Assembly: GCA_029250825.1 (NCBI GenBank)
Contig: JAQXEN010000055.1
Coordinates: 1-46,676 of the forward strand
Direction: 5' to 3'
Source of the DNA: Porticoccaceae bacterium
Lineage (GTDB): Bacteria > Pseudomonadota > Gammaproteobacteria > Pseudomonadales > Porticoccaceae
Length of the DNA: 46,676 bases
This document shows, one piece after another, positions 17,559 through 26,754 of the stretch. The position numbers were made by a program, and so were the translations under genes. Under the pieces are notes generated by a model. The model had not been told where the DNA came from, ran no database searches, and saw only the letters and a program-made list of their open reading frames with translations. How positions within the stretch are numbered: position 1 is the first letter of the stretch; each line of letters begins with the position of its first letter.

Positions 17559-18437
17559 ATGACGACCATGCCACAAGAGGCAAATAACTATATTTTCACC
17601 GGCACCTGTCGCGCAGGCAGTGGCGTAGTTGCAGCAGTGACAACCTATCTAGCCGAGCGCGGCTGTTATATCTGCGCCCTTGAGCAGTTTGACGATGATT
17701 CCACAGACAAGTTTTTTATGCGCGCCGTATTTCGTCCGCAGCAGAATTCGCCATCAATTGACGATATCAGAGCATCCTTTAGTGAAGTATCTGACAGCTT
17801 CGAAATGGATTGGAATATTCACGATCCCAAGGTGCCAGTTAAAACCCTGATTATGGTTTCAAAATATGATCACTGCCTGGACGATATTTTATATCGCCGC
17901 CGCAAAGGGGAATTCAATATGGAGGTCACCGCAGTGGTGTCCAATCATACTGACCTGCGAGCCATGGTTGAGCGCGAGGGCATTTCCTTTATCCACCTGC
18001 CGATAACCAAAGATACCAAAGCTCAGCAGGAACAGCGGCTGCTGGAAATTGTCAATGAAACCGGTACCGAGTTGGTGGTGTTAGCGCGCTATATGCAGAT
18101 TCTCTCCAATCAGCTGTCAGCCCAACTATCCGGTCGCTGCATCAATATTCACCACTCTTTTCTGCCCGGATTTAAAGGTGCCAAACCCTATCATCAGGCC
18201 TATGAACGGGGCGTAAAAGTGATCGGTGCGACCGCTCACTATGTTACTTCAGATCTCGATGAAGGTCCCATTATCGAGCAGATTTTGACCCGCGTGAACC
18301 ACAACTACAAACCGGAACATCTGGTCAGAGTCGGCCGCGACAACGAGAGCATGGCCCTGACTAAAGCTATTACTTATCACATCGAACGGCGAGTGTTTCT
18401 CGACGGTAACAAGACAGTGGTGTTTTTAGGCGGCTAA
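17559..18437 (+). CDS. purU: Formyltetrahydrofolate deformylase
   Basis: A 292-residue enzyme that hydrolyses 10-formyl-THF to THF and formate. An N-terminal ACT domain (FTGTCRAGSGVVAAV..., residues 10-90) is followed by the formyltransferase fold, with NIHHSFLPGFKGAKPY (catalytic His region) and ATAHYVTSDLDEGPII (catalytic Asp) in the expected order. It lies 28 bases before soxB and opens the purU-soxBDAG operon. Sarcosine oxidation loads methyl carbon onto THF, and purU can free THF again, so the context fits C1 disposal from N-methyl groups. The exact N-terminus is not certain: a second Met lies three residues in. Confidence 0.93.
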   Translation: MTTMPQEANNYIFTGTCRAGSGVVAAVTTYLAERGCYICALEQFDDDSTDKFFMRAVFRPQQNSPSIDDIRASFSEVSDSFEMDWNIHDPKVPVKTLIMVSKYDHCLDDILYRRRKGEFNMEVTAVVSNHTDLRAMVEREGISFIHLPITKDTKAQQEQRLLEIVNETGTELVVLARYMQILSNQLSAQLSGRCINIHHSFLPGFKGAKPYHQAYERGVKVIGATAHYVTSDLDEGPIIEQILTRVNHNYKPEHLVRVGRDNESMALTKAITYHIERRVFLDGNKTVVFLGG

Positions 18438-18465
18438 ACACCGCTGACATCATTATGGAGGCTCC

Positions 18466-19707
18466 ATGCCATTTGGACTTTTAAAGTACGGACTCAATAG
18501 CGAATACCCAGCGCAACACCACTTTAGTCCTGCCACTGAGCTTAAAAAGCACTATGACGTGGTGATTATTGGCGCCGGCGGTCACGGCACCGGCATCGCC
18601 TACCATCTGGCAAAATACCACGGCATAACCAATGTCGCGGTACTGGAAAAAAGTTATCTCGGCAGTGGCAATACCGCTCGTAATACCGCGGTTATTCGCT
18701 CTAACTACCTAACCGAAGAAGGCGTCACCTTCTATCGCGAGTCAGTGAAACTCTGGCAAGATCTGAGCAACGAATTTAACTACAACGTAATGATGGAAAA
18801 CCGTGGCCAGCTGACCCTGGCCCACAGCGATGCCGCGATCCGTAGCTTTCGCTGGCGCGCCGAAGTCAATCAGCATATGGGCGTGCGCTCGGAGCTGATC
18901 GACCGCCAGCAGATCGCCGAAATGGTGCCCAATCTCAATATGTCAGAAGACTCACGCTTTCCCATTATGGCCGGCCTCTGGCACGCCGATGGCGCCACCG
19001 CCCGCCACGATGCAGTGGCATGGGGCTATGCCAAAGGCGCCTGTGAGCGCGGCGTGGAACTGCACCAACTTACCGAAGTAGAAGATATAGAAGTGACTGG
19101 CGGTCGAGTCACCGCCGTTAAGACCAATCGTGGACGCATTGAATGCGGCTGTGTGGTTCAGGCCGTCGCCGGTGCCAGCTCTGTAGTTGCCAAAATGGCC
19201 GGCATTCCACTGCCGATTCACTCCTACCCACTACAAGCTATGGTCACCCAACCCTACAAACCGATTTTGACTCCTCATGTCAGCTCGCCCCACCTGCATG
19301 TCTACACCCACCAGACATCCCGCGGCGAATTTGTTATCGGCGGCGGCTCCGACCCCTACCCGCTTTACAACACCCGCGCCACGCTAGATCAGCGCGAGTC
19401 ACTCACCGCAGCGGCACTGGAATTATTTCCGTTTTTGGCTCAGGCGCGCATGCTGCGTCAGTGGGCTGGCACCACGGATATGACACCGGACTACAGCCCG
19501 ATTATGGGACTCAGCCCGGTGGAAAATTATTACCTAGATGCGGGCTGGGGCACCTGGGGCTTTAAAGCGACACCGATCTGCGGCAAAACCATGGCCGAGC
19601 TGGTGGCGACTAAAAAAGTCCCAGAGATTATCAAGCCCTTTGAACTCGAGCGCTTCTATAAATTCGAGCAGATCAACGAAGCCGGCGCCACTGCCGCCAG
19701 CCACTAA
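18466..19707 (+). CDS. soxB: Sarcosine oxidase beta subunit (heterotetrameric type)
   Basis: A 413-residue flavoprotein that oxidises a secondary N-methyl amine. The FAD fold VVIIGAGGHGTGIAYHLAK lies at ~32-50, and SGNTARNTAVIRSNYLTEEG (~67-86) is typical of the beta subunit. His181 in ARHDAVAWGYA matches the His that binds FMN covalently in characterised enzymes. A strong GGAGG precedes the ATG. It is followed by soxD, soxA and soxG. The substrate need not be sarcosine itself: related complexes act on other N-methylated compounds, and the odd delta subunit supports caution. Confidence 0.93.
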   Translation: MPFGLLKYGLNSEYPAQHHFSPATELKKHYDVVIIGAGGHGTGIAYHLAKYHGITNVAVLEKSYLGSGNTARNTAVIRSNYLTEEGVTFYRESVKLWQDLSNEFNYNVMMENRGQLTLAHSDAAIRSFRWRAEVNQHMGVRSELIDRQQIAEMVPNLNMSEDSRFPIMAGLWHADGATARHDAVAWGYAKGACERGVELHQLTEVEDIEVTGGRVTAVKTNRGRIECGCVVQAVAGASSVVAKMAGIPLPIHSYPLQAMVTQPYKPILTPHVSSPHLHVYTHQTSRGEFVIGGGSDPYPLYNTRATLDQRESLTAAALELFPFLAQARMLRQWAGTTDMTPDYSPIMGLSPVENYYLDAGWGTWGFKATPICGKTMAELVATKKVPEIIKPFELERFYKFEQINEAGATAASH

Positions 19708-19726
19708 TAAGAGAGGGGAGAGAGCA

Positions 19727-20056
19727 ATGAAACTATTAACCTGCCCTTTAAATGGCCCGCGCAATATTAGCGAGTTCACCTACGGTGGTGAGTATCATCC
19801 TATGCCGGACCACCAACAGGTCGCGGCACGGGAGTGGGCGGAGCATGTATTCTTCCATGACAATGCCGCCGGTGTGGTTATCGAATGGTGGTGTCACAGC
19901 GCCAGTTCTTACTGGTTTTTAGCCGAGCGCAATACCATCAGCGATCAGATATTGCGGACTTTCCCCGCTGATGAAATCTTTACCCAGCGCATCGACTTCG
20001 AGCCAGCGCCCGAGCCAACTATCAACGCAACTCCCACTGCGGGAGAGAGCCAATAA
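19727..20056 (+). CDS. soxD: Sarcosine oxidase delta-subunit homologue with altered zinc site
   Basis: A 109-residue small subunit. The start at 19727 follows GAGAGGGGAGAG and gives the typical N-terminus. The Zn2+ of the characterised Stenotrophomonas delta subunit is bound by Cys6, Cys9, His59 and Cys63. Here residues 6-9 read CPLN, so Cys9 is Asn, and the later motif is WWCHSASSYWF, so Cys63 is Ser. Only one Cys and one His of the four appear to remain. The stop overlaps the soxA start by one base (TAATG), so the genes are translationally coupled. This matches a variant clade of delta-like proteins rather than the canonical subunit. Confidence 0.88.
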   Translation: MKLLTCPLNGPRNISEFTYGGEYHPMPDHQQVAAREWAEHVFFHDNAAGVVIEWWCHSASSYWFLAERNTISDQILRTFPADEIFTQRIDFEPAPEPTINATPTAGESQ

Positions 20057-22971
20057 TGTCCCATACAAGTCGTTTATCGCCACCCTTTGGCTCACTGATT
20101 GACCGCCAGCAACCGATTCATTTTCGCTTTGAAAAACGCAACTATGAGGGTTTCGCCGGGGACAATATTGCCAGTGCGCTGGCCGCCAATCAGCAGTGGT
20201 TGCTGAGTCGATCCTTTAAATATCACCGTCCACGGGGTGTATTGACCATGGCTGGGCAGGATGCCAACAGCATGATTCAACTGCCCTCGGATCCCAATGC
20301 CCTGGCCGACCGCGTCGCCATCAGTGATGGACTTGAGGTCATGGGACAGAACTACAGCGGCAGCCTCAATCGCGATAGCGGCGCCCTGCTCGGGTTATTC
20401 TCCCGATTTTTACCCGTCGGCTTTTATTACAAAGCCTTCTTTAAGCCCCGCGGCATTTGGGAAAAGTGGGCACCACTGATTCGCAAAAAAGCAGGCCTTG
20501 GGGTCATTAATCAAGACTACCAGTCCGAGTATTACGACAAGCAGTATCAGTTTTATGATGTCGCCGTGATCGGCGCCGGCCCTGCAGGTCTCTCTGCCGC
20601 ACTGCAAGCGGCAAAAACAGGTGCCGAAGTGCTGTTGGTTGATGAGAACGCCAGTCTCGGTGGATCCCTCAACTACAGCCGTCTCGATGCCGAGGGAATA
20701 GCCGCTCGAGAATTGCGCCAACAACTGGTTGCTGAGGTTGAAGCCAGTGCCAATATTACCGCCATGACCAGTGCCACCTGCAATGGTTGGTTCGCCGATA
20801 ACTGGCTGCCGATTATTTGTGGCAAGCGACTCTACAAAGTCCGCGCCAAACAAACCATTCTCTGTGTTGGCTCACTCGAACAGCAGGCGGTTTTCCACAA
20901 TAACGACCTGCCCGGTGTAATTATGAGCAGCGCCGCCCAGCGACTGATGCATCTCTATGGCGTGCGCCCGGGCAAAACCGCAGTCGTGGTTACTGGGAAT
21001 AACGAAGGCTACGCCACCGCGTTGGATCTTCTCGACGCCGGTGTTCAGGTGAAAGCAATTGTTGATCTGCGCCAGCAGCCTGAATATAACGAGATTGCGC
21101 AATATGCCCTGAGTAAAGGTCTAGAGGTAAAAACAGGATATGCGGTTTACGCGGCCAATAAAGATCGCAGCGGCCTCCATCTGGGTTCGGTGGAAGTCCG
21201 TGAAATTATCAGTCAGGGTGTCTGCGCTGCCTCCGGGGAAACAATCGCCTGCGACACGCTGTGTATGTCCGTGGGTTACACCCCCACCTATCAACTGATC
21301 TGTCAGGGTGGCGGCCAGCTGAGTTATGACGATGATAGCTCCATGTTTACCCTCACCAATTGCCCCGACAACTGCCAGATTGCAGGATCGGTCAACAGTC
21401 ACTGGCAGCTGGGCGATGTGATCGCCGATGCCCAACGAGCGGCTATTATTGCCACCAACGAATTAGGACTCAGCACGCAAGCCCTGCCGGACGCTATTAC
21501 CCTATCCCAGCATCAGGGTCCCAACTTTGGCTGGCCGATATTTGCCCATCCCAAAGGCAAGGAATTTGTCGACTTTGATGAAGATTTGCAGATTGCCGAT
21601 ATTATCAATGCCACCCGCGATGGCTACGAACATGTTCAGCTTGTTAAGCGCTACTCCACCTGCGGCATGGGTCCCTCACAGGGCCGCCATTCGGCATTGG
21701 CAACGGCTCGTCTAGTTGCCGCGGCCACCAACAAAACCGTGGCTCAAACCGGTGTCACCACCGCACGACCGCCTTTTTCCGCCGAGCATCTGGCCCACAG
21801 TGCCGGGCGCAGCTTCTATCCCGCTCAGCGCAGCAATATGCACTATCGTCACCTTGAAGCTGGTGCCCAGATGCTGCAGGCCGGTGCCTGGTATAGACCC
21901 GCCTATTACGGCACTACCAATCAGCGCGAAAGCAGCATTAATAATGAAGTTAAAAATGTGCGCAACAATGTTGGTCTAGTGGATGTGTCGACTCTGGGTG
22001 GACTCGAAGTGCGCGGGCCGGATGCCGCAGAATTTTTAAACCGCTTTTACACCTTTGCTTTTTTAAAGCAGCCCGTGGGCAAAGCCCGTTATGCCCTGCT
22101 CACCAATGAAGCTGGAGTGGTGATTGATGATGGCGTCGCCTGCCGCTTTAGTGAACAGCATTACTATGTGACCGCCACCACCGGCGGTGTCGGCAATGTC
22201 TACCAGAGTATGCTCAAGTGGAATGCCCAGTGGCGTCTCGATGTGGATATAGCCAATGTCACCTCGGCCTATTCCGCGGTGAATATCGCTGGCCCCAATG
22301 CTCGCAAAGTGCTAGCCAAGCTGTGCTCGGATATTGATCTCGGCAGCGAAGCCTTCCCCTATATGGGGGTCCGTGAAGGCACTGTTGCAGGCATTGCCGC
22401 CCGAGTTATTCGCGTTGGCTTTGTCGGTGAGCTAGGCTATGAAGTGCATATACCGCAACATTGTGGCGAAGCCCTCTGGGACGCTTTAATCGATGCTGGC
22501 GCCGAATTCTCGATCAAGCCATTTGGCATTGAAGCGCAGCGTATTTTACGTCTCGAGAAAGGCCATATTATTATCGGCCAAGATACCGATGCCATGTCCA
22601 ATCCGACTGAGGTCAATATGGCCTGGGCTATCGCCAAGAAGAAGCCCTTTTTTGTCGGCGGCCGCAGTATTCAAGAGCTTAATAAAGCGCCGCTCAAGCG
22701 TTGTCAGGTGGGCTTTGTGGTCAACGACCTGAATGCGCCGATTCCCCTGGAGAGCCATCTGGTGCTGGACGGTGATCGCATGACTGGGCGAGTGACCTCC
22801 TGCAATTATTCTCCGACTCTCAACAAGCCTTTGGGCCTAGCCTTTGTCGAACCAGACCAGGCTGAGGCTGGCAGTCACTTCAAGATCAAATCCAGCGGCG
22901 GTGTTATGGTCGATGCAATGGTAGTGGAACTGCCTTTCTATGACCCCGAAACCCAGCGTCAGGAGCTTTAA
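20056..22971 (+). CDS. soxA: Sarcosine oxidase alpha subunit
   Basis: A 971-residue multi-domain protein. In order: an N-terminal 2Fe-2S-fold-like domain (~20-110, without iron ligands visible) with HRPRGVLTMAGQDAN; an NAD-binding pyridine-disulfide oxidoreductase fold, VAVIGAGPAGLSAALQAAK near 170-190; a linker with RYSTCGMGPSQGRHS; and a C-terminal aminomethyltransferase (GcvT-like) module from about residue 610, with VDVSTLGGLEVRGPDAAEF and FGIEAQRILRLEKGH, which binds THF and takes up the methylene group. It overlaps soxD by one base and soxG follows after two bases. The arrangement is that of the heterotetrameric oxidase making 5,10-methylene-THF. Confidence 0.94.
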   Translation: MSHTSRLSPPFGSLIDRQQPIHFRFEKRNYEGFAGDNIASALAANQQWLLSRSFKYHRPRGVLTMAGQDANSMIQLPSDPNALADRVAISDGLEVMGQNYSGSLNRDSGALLGLFSRFLPVGFYYKAFFKPRGIWEKWAPLIRKKAGLGVINQDYQSEYYDKQYQFYDVAVIGAGPAGLSAALQAAKTGAEVLLVDENASLGGSLNYSRLDAEGIAARELRQQLVAEVEASANITAMTSATCNGWFADNWLPIICGKRLYKVRAKQTILCVGSLEQQAVFHNNDLPGVIMSSAAQRLMHLYGVRPGKTAVVVTGNNEGYATALDLLDAGVQVKAIVDLRQQPEYNEIAQYALSKGLEVKTGYAVYAANKDRSGLHLGSVEVREIISQGVCAASGETIACDTLCMSVGYTPTYQLICQGGGQLSYDDDSSMFTLTNCPDNCQIAGSVNSHWQLGDVIADAQRAAIIATNELGLSTQALPDAITLSQHQGPNFGWPIFAHPKGKEFVDFDEDLQIADIINATRDGYEHVQLVKRYSTCGMGPSQGRHSALATARLVAAATNKTVAQTGVTTARPPFSAEHLAHSAGRSFYPAQRSNMHYRHLEAGAQMLQAGAWYRPAYYGTTNQRESSINNEVKNVRNNVGLVDVSTLGGLEVRGPDAAEFLNRFYTFAFLKQPVGKARYALLTNEAGVVIDDGVACRFSEQHYYVTATTGGVGNVYQSMLKWNAQWRLDVDIANVTSAYSAVNIAGPNARKVLAKLCSDIDLGSEAFPYMGVREGTVAGIAARVIRVGFVGELGYEVHIPQHCGEALWDALIDAGAEFSIKPFGIEAQRILRLEKGHIIIGQDTDAMSNPTEVNMAWAIAKKKPFFVGGRSIQELNKAPLKRCQVGFVVNDLNAPIPLESHLVLDGDRMTGRVTSCNYSPTLNKPLGLAFVEPDQAEAGSHFKIKSSGGVMVDAMVVELPFYDPETQRQEL

Positions 22972-22973
22972 TA

Positions 22974-23678
22974 ATGTCATCGACTACCCCTAACCAAATA
23001 GCCACCAACGCTCTGCGTCGCAGCCAACTGTATCGCCGTCATATGGCCATGAGTGCGGCTTTTGAAGCACTTACGGACAGCACAGTGGTGTCTTGTTACG
23101 GCACCGGTGAAGGGGAACTGAAGCAGGCACAGCACCTTGGTCTGGCGGATCTCTCAACCCTGCCACGCGCGGGTTTTAAAGGTCTGGGCACCCCGGACTG
23201 GGCCGCGGGTCAGGGACTCCAACTGCCTGTACAGCCCAATCGAGCCAATCTGCAAGATGACGGCACATTGGTTGCCCGTCTGTCTCAGACTGAGCTGTTA
23301 TTGGCCAGTAACTTGGATGGACTGTCTGAGAGCATTGCCAATATTTCTCTGGGTTCGCAGCTGCCGGAGCGGGTCTATAGTTTGCCCCGCAGTGACAGTC
23401 ACAGCTGGCTAGTACTCTGTGGTAGCCAAGCAGCAGCCACCCTATCCAAAGTCTGCGGTGTCGATTTGCGCCCCCACAAGTTTGCCAATGGCGAAGTGGC
23501 ACAGACCTCCATTGCAAAAATCAACGGGGTATTGGTGCGCAATGATCTGGGCGAAACCCTCAGCTACAGTATTTTTAGCGACAGCAGCTCGATTGAGTTT
23601 TTATGGGATAGCCTGCTCGATGCTATGGCGGAATTTGAAGGTACCGCGGTGGGTATTCAGGCACTGCGAGACTGTTGA
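22974..23678 (+). CDS. soxG: Sarcosine oxidase gamma subunit
   Basis: A 234-residue subunit with the GcvT-related fold of SoxG; it has no catalytic role of its own in characterised enzymes. The N-terminus (LYRRHMAMSAAFEAL) and LRPHKFANGEVAQTSIAKINGVLVR are recognisable, although the family is weakly conserved. The start is two bases after the soxA stop. It ends the purU-soxBDAG operon. The sequence after it is occupied by a broken toxin-antitoxin pair on the other strand. Confidence 0.9.
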   Translation: MSSTTPNQIATNALRRSQLYRRHMAMSAAFEALTDSTVVSCYGTGEGELKQAQHLGLADLSTLPRAGFKGLGTPDWAAGQGLQLPVQPNRANLQDDGTLVARLSQTELLLASNLDGLSESIANISLGSQLPERVYSLPRSDSHSWLVLCGSQAAATLSKVCGVDLRPHKFANGEVAQTSIAKINGVLVRNDLGETLSYSIFSDSSSIEFLWDSLLDAMAEFEGTAVGIQALRDC

Positions 23679-23691
23679 AAATCTTCGGCTG

Positions 23692-23872
23692 TCACGCCGC
23701 TAACGGCTCTAACACCTGAGGGCGGCTCTGAGCCACTTTTTTTAGGCTCACTGCAGCACTATCCGGTTGCCTGCGCCCCGGCTCCCACTCCCGCAGAGTG
23801 CCAGTGGCAATTCCCCATTAGTTTGGCAAAAGCGAGCTGAGATTTCAGCAGTTCCTTTGGAACAGTAATCAC
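23692..23872 (-). pseudogene. Frameshifted XRE-type (HigA-like) antitoxin remnant
   Basis: Read on the minus strand from a GTG at 23872, the frame gives PKELLKSQLAFAKLMG, then a single extra G in a G4 run (~23815) shifts it. After removing one G the reading continues GIATGTLREWEPGRRQPDSA and VSLKKVAQSRPQVLEPLAA to a stop at 23692. This is the helix-turn-helix and tail of antitoxins that pair with RelE/HigB toxins (canonical pattern: FA.LLGVS..TL..WEQGRRQP...A..LL). The N-terminal part is also missing. It directly follows a toxin remnant. Confidence 0.7.
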
Positions 23873-24017
23873 CAACAACTGCTCTGGGATTGGTGGCGAT
23901 ATAAATTATAAACTGCTCGTAATCTGCAGCACTCCAGACCTTACTCGCCTTGGACATGAACAGCCCTGTCTCTATTGCTGTATGCAAAGAGCTTATGAGG
24001 CTAAGCCGGTACCTCAT
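23873..24017 (-). pseudogene. RelE/HigB-type toxin remnant, N-terminal half
   Basis: From the ATG at 24017 the reading SLHTAIETGLFMSKASKVWS followed by AADYEQFIIYIATNPRAVVG resembles the first ~45 residues of RelE/HigB2 toxins (pattern: IET..F.......L...EY..FQ..L..NP..G..I). The second half with the catalytic basic residues is deleted, and the frame runs straight into the antitoxin remnant, giving a chimeric 89-codon open frame. The toxin-then-antitoxin order is that of higBA-type pairs. Confidence 0.65.
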
Positions 24018-24213
24018 CTAAAGTATCAGCACTAAGTGATGGAGGTCATTTCGGCCGCACAGAGGCACCAATAGTGGAATCCAATGCACAGTTACTCAGA
24101 GTAAAATTGAATTAATACTAGTTCAGCAAATCAGCAAAAGTGCTTTGAGAAAAAAACAGCAAACTTAGCTACCACCGATTGCAAACCAAGTAGCGCCATA
24201 AGATACTGACCCT

Positions 24214-25191
24214 ATGAAAAAAAATAAAAATATCGAAATCGGCGCATTAAAAATCTTCGCCGCGGTATCCAACTCAGAGACACTGACTCAGGCTGGCGAA
24301 AAGCTCGGCATTACTCAGTCGGCGGTTTCACAGGCAATCAAGCAGCTGGAAATACAAACCGATACTCAGCTCGTAATCACCCGCTCGCGACCGATTAAAC
24401 TAACCCCCAGCGGCCAAGTCCTAAAAGACTATGCCATGCAAGTTATCGAAAAAACTCAGCGTATGTTCTCCGATGTGAGCATGGCCTCCAAGGGCGGTTT
24501 GGTGCCCCTCAATGTGGGAATGGTTGACTCCTTTTGCGATGTCGCCGGCCTGCAATTGATGCAGCAACTCAAACCCTATACCTCACGACTGGCGCTGCGC
24601 ACCGGTTTGGTTTCACCCCTGACTCAGGCCCTGCTCAACCGGGATTTGGATATATTGATTACCGGTGATCCTCTGGACGAACACCCGCACCTGCAGCGCT
24701 ACCCCTTGCTGCGCGATCCCTTTGTGGTATTGGTATCAAAGAAATGTAGCCTGCCCTCTGAACTGAATATTCAGTGGTTGGCAGATAACCTGCCATTTAT
24801 TCAGTACAACCGTCAGTCGCGGCTCGGCACTTTGACCGACCTGATTGCCCGGCGCATAAATATAAAGTTGATGACCAACTACGAGCTGGACAGCACCCAG
24901 ACATTGCTGCGCTTTGTGCAGTCGGGCCACGGTTGGGCCATTGTTACCGGGCTCTGTATGGTGCGCTATCCACAGCTGCTTGAAGATGTAGAAATTATGC
25001 CATTAGCCAATGGCAATCACGCTCGCTATCTATCACTGCTCTGTCGACCCGATGAGCTGGGCAAGTTGCCGCAGATGAGCGCCGAGATCTGCCGCAACCT
25101 TTACAGCGATGAGATTGTTCCCCAGCTGGAAAAAATTGCCCCCTGGCTCAAACAACAGGCCTATGCCATCGACAAGATGCCGGCTATTTAA
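24214..25191 (+). CDS. LysR-family transcriptional regulator
   Basis: A 325-residue activator or repressor. The N-terminal winged helix is clear (LKIFAAVSNSETLTQAGEKL then GITQSAVSQAIKQLE, residues ~12-46), followed by a periplasmic-binding-like effector domain (~95-300). It lies between the sox operon and the DMSP genes on the same strand as sox, so either could be its target. It is convergent with the serine hydrolase gene. No effector can be named. Confidence 0.88.
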   Translation: MKKNKNIEIGALKIFAAVSNSETLTQAGEKLGITQSAVSQAIKQLEIQTDTQLVITRSRPIKLTPSGQVLKDYAMQVIEKTQRMFSDVSMASKGGLVPLNVGMVDSFCDVAGLQLMQQLKPYTSRLALRTGLVSPLTQALLNRDLDILITGDPLDEHPHLQRYPLLRDPFVVLVSKKCSLPSELNIQWLADNLPFIQYNRQSRLGTLTDLIARRINIKLMTNYELDSTQTLLRFVQSGHGWAIVTGLCMVRYPQLLEDVEIMPLANGNHARYLSLLCRPDELGKLPQMSAEICRNLYSDEIVPQLEKIAPWLKQQAYAIDKMPAI

Positions 25192-25212
25192 ACCTCGCAT
25201 CAAGAGATCGAT

Positions 25213-26616
25213 TTAATCCTCTAGTGCCGCCAGAATATCGGCAGAGAACCTCGCGATATCAAAGCGCTGGCCGTCTTTGTGATCATAGCCCCTGCGCACA
25301 ATCACCAGATTTCGTGAGGGGATAATCATCATACTTTGGCCCCGCTGACCCTCCGCGTTAAACGCATCATCAGGCATGCCCTCAAAGCGACTTGGGTAGA
25401 GCCAAAACTGCGCGCCATAACCGGGAATTTTGGCGCCCTCAATTTCCAGAGGTGGTTGGGCAGGTCCCGGAGCGCTGACATAGTCGCGCCAGCCGCTGGG
25501 CAAGATCCGCTCAGCGCCCCACAGCCCATCGTTGAGATATAAAATACCCAGGCGACCAAGATCTCTCGAAGTAGTCCAAATCTGGCTGGATAAGACAAAA
25601 TTTCCCTGCCAGTCAGTTTCCGCAACACTGTTGTGCATACCGATTTTGTGGAATAGATTTTCACTGGGAAAGCGCAGCATTGCCTGATCATTATTTAGCG
25701 ATGCCCTAAGACTGCGAACCGCCAGCATGGTGTCATTATTGGCGTATTTGAAGGTCGTGCCTGGCGTCGCCTCGAGCTTGGTGGCTGTTGCATACTCAGT
25801 GACCGAACCACCGCCAAAATAAATATCCGGTGTATTGGCGCCATTTATCGTGCTATCCAATCCACTGGACATTTGCAGCAAATGCTCCAGCGTTATTTGC
25901 TGACGTTTATCCCCAGGTGTTGACCATTCGGGAATGTTGGCAGGCGCTTTGATATCCACCAGACCCTGTTCCACTGCGATACCCATTATGGTGGCAGTAA
26001 TAGCCTTGCCCACGGACCAAGTGCGCTGTGAGGTATAGGGCGTGTAACCGGCCCTGTACTGTTCTATGAGTAATTTATCAGCCGTTGTTACCAATACCGC
26101 GCTGGTACTGTTGAGATCGCCATAGGTTGCACTGTTAAGTGCCTTATCGACGATACTACTGAGAGCTAGATTAGATTTGTGATTCTGCCCTAAGTTATCT
26201 CCAAAGGGCCAAAGCGCATCTACCCTAGAGCTAACCTCTTTGATGGGTGCACTGGGCAACAGTTTGCGGCTATCTAGGCTGGCGCCGACTGGCAACTGTG
26301 CACAGCCAAATCCCCTGCGCCAGACCGCATAGCGCGGCGGCAAATGATCGGCAAACTCAGCGGCGACATATTTTTCTTGAAGATTAATTTGCGCGTCCGG
26401 CAACTGGGCAAAGGTATCGCGAAAGTCCACACGGATACCTGTGAGTTCATCAGCAGCAATCATTGCAGCAGACTTGCCCCCGTTAAATGTCGCGCCACAG
26501 GTGAGCACCACTTTGTAGCCCGCCACCTGAGCGGCCAGTGGGATCGGCGGCGGCTCTGAGGCATAGGCGCAGAGCGCGGCCATGCAGAGTAATGGGGCAT
26601 AAAGGTAGCGGCACAT
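25213..26616 (-). CDS. Secreted serine hydrolase, class C beta-lactamase/esterase family
   Basis: A 467-residue exported enzyme: signal peptide MCRYLYAPLLCMAALCAYA, then a ~100-residue N-terminal extension, then the penicillin-binding-protein-like domain. The SxxK motif is S201-V-G-K204 and the YxN motif is Y291-A-N293; the C-terminal part contains GQSMMIIPSRNLVIVRRGYD. Such proteins are mostly esterases or peptidases rather than beta-lactamases; related genes occur beside many catabolic clusters without a known role. It lies 138 bases after dddD on the same strand and may be co-transcribed with it. Confidence 0.85.
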   Translation of the reverse strand: MCRYLYAPLLCMAALCAYASEPPPIPLAAQVAGYKVVLTCGATFNGGKSAAMIAADELTGIRVDFRDTFAQLPDAQINLQEKYVAAEFADHLPPRYAVWRRGFGCAQLPVGASLDSRKLLPSAPIKEVSSRVDALWPFGDNLGQNHKSNLALSSIVDKALNSATYGDLNSTSAVLVTTADKLLIEQYRAGYTPYTSQRTWSVGKAITATIMGIAVEQGLVDIKAPANIPEWSTPGDKRQQITLEHLLQMSSGLDSTINGANTPDIYFGGGSVTEYATATKLEATPGTTFKYANNDTMLAVRSLRASLNNDQAMLRFPSENLFHKIGMHNSVAETDWQGNFVLSSQIWTTSRDLGRLGILYLNDGLWGAERILPSGWRDYVSAPGPAQPPLEIEGAKIPGYGAQFWLYPSRFEGMPDDAFNAEGQRGQSMMIIPSRNLVIVRRGYDHKDGQRFDIARFSADILAALED

Positions 26617-26754
26617 AATCTAAACCATTATTAGGTGCGCCAGCGTATCGCTAATTAGCTGTTAATAAAAGCTAAGCAGGGGACTAATAACTCTGGGTAT
26701 ACAGTGTCTTTGATAAAAAGCCCGTCATCCGTATTCAGTCGGTTATGCCCCCTG

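Larger units (their letters stand above)
23679..24213. other. soxG-lysR intergenic region
   Basis: Apart from the toxin-antitoxin remnants at 23692-24017 this region has no gene. The last ~200 bases (24018-24213) are AT-rich and should hold the promoter of the downstream LysR gene; no clear operator stands out. Confidence 0.5.
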
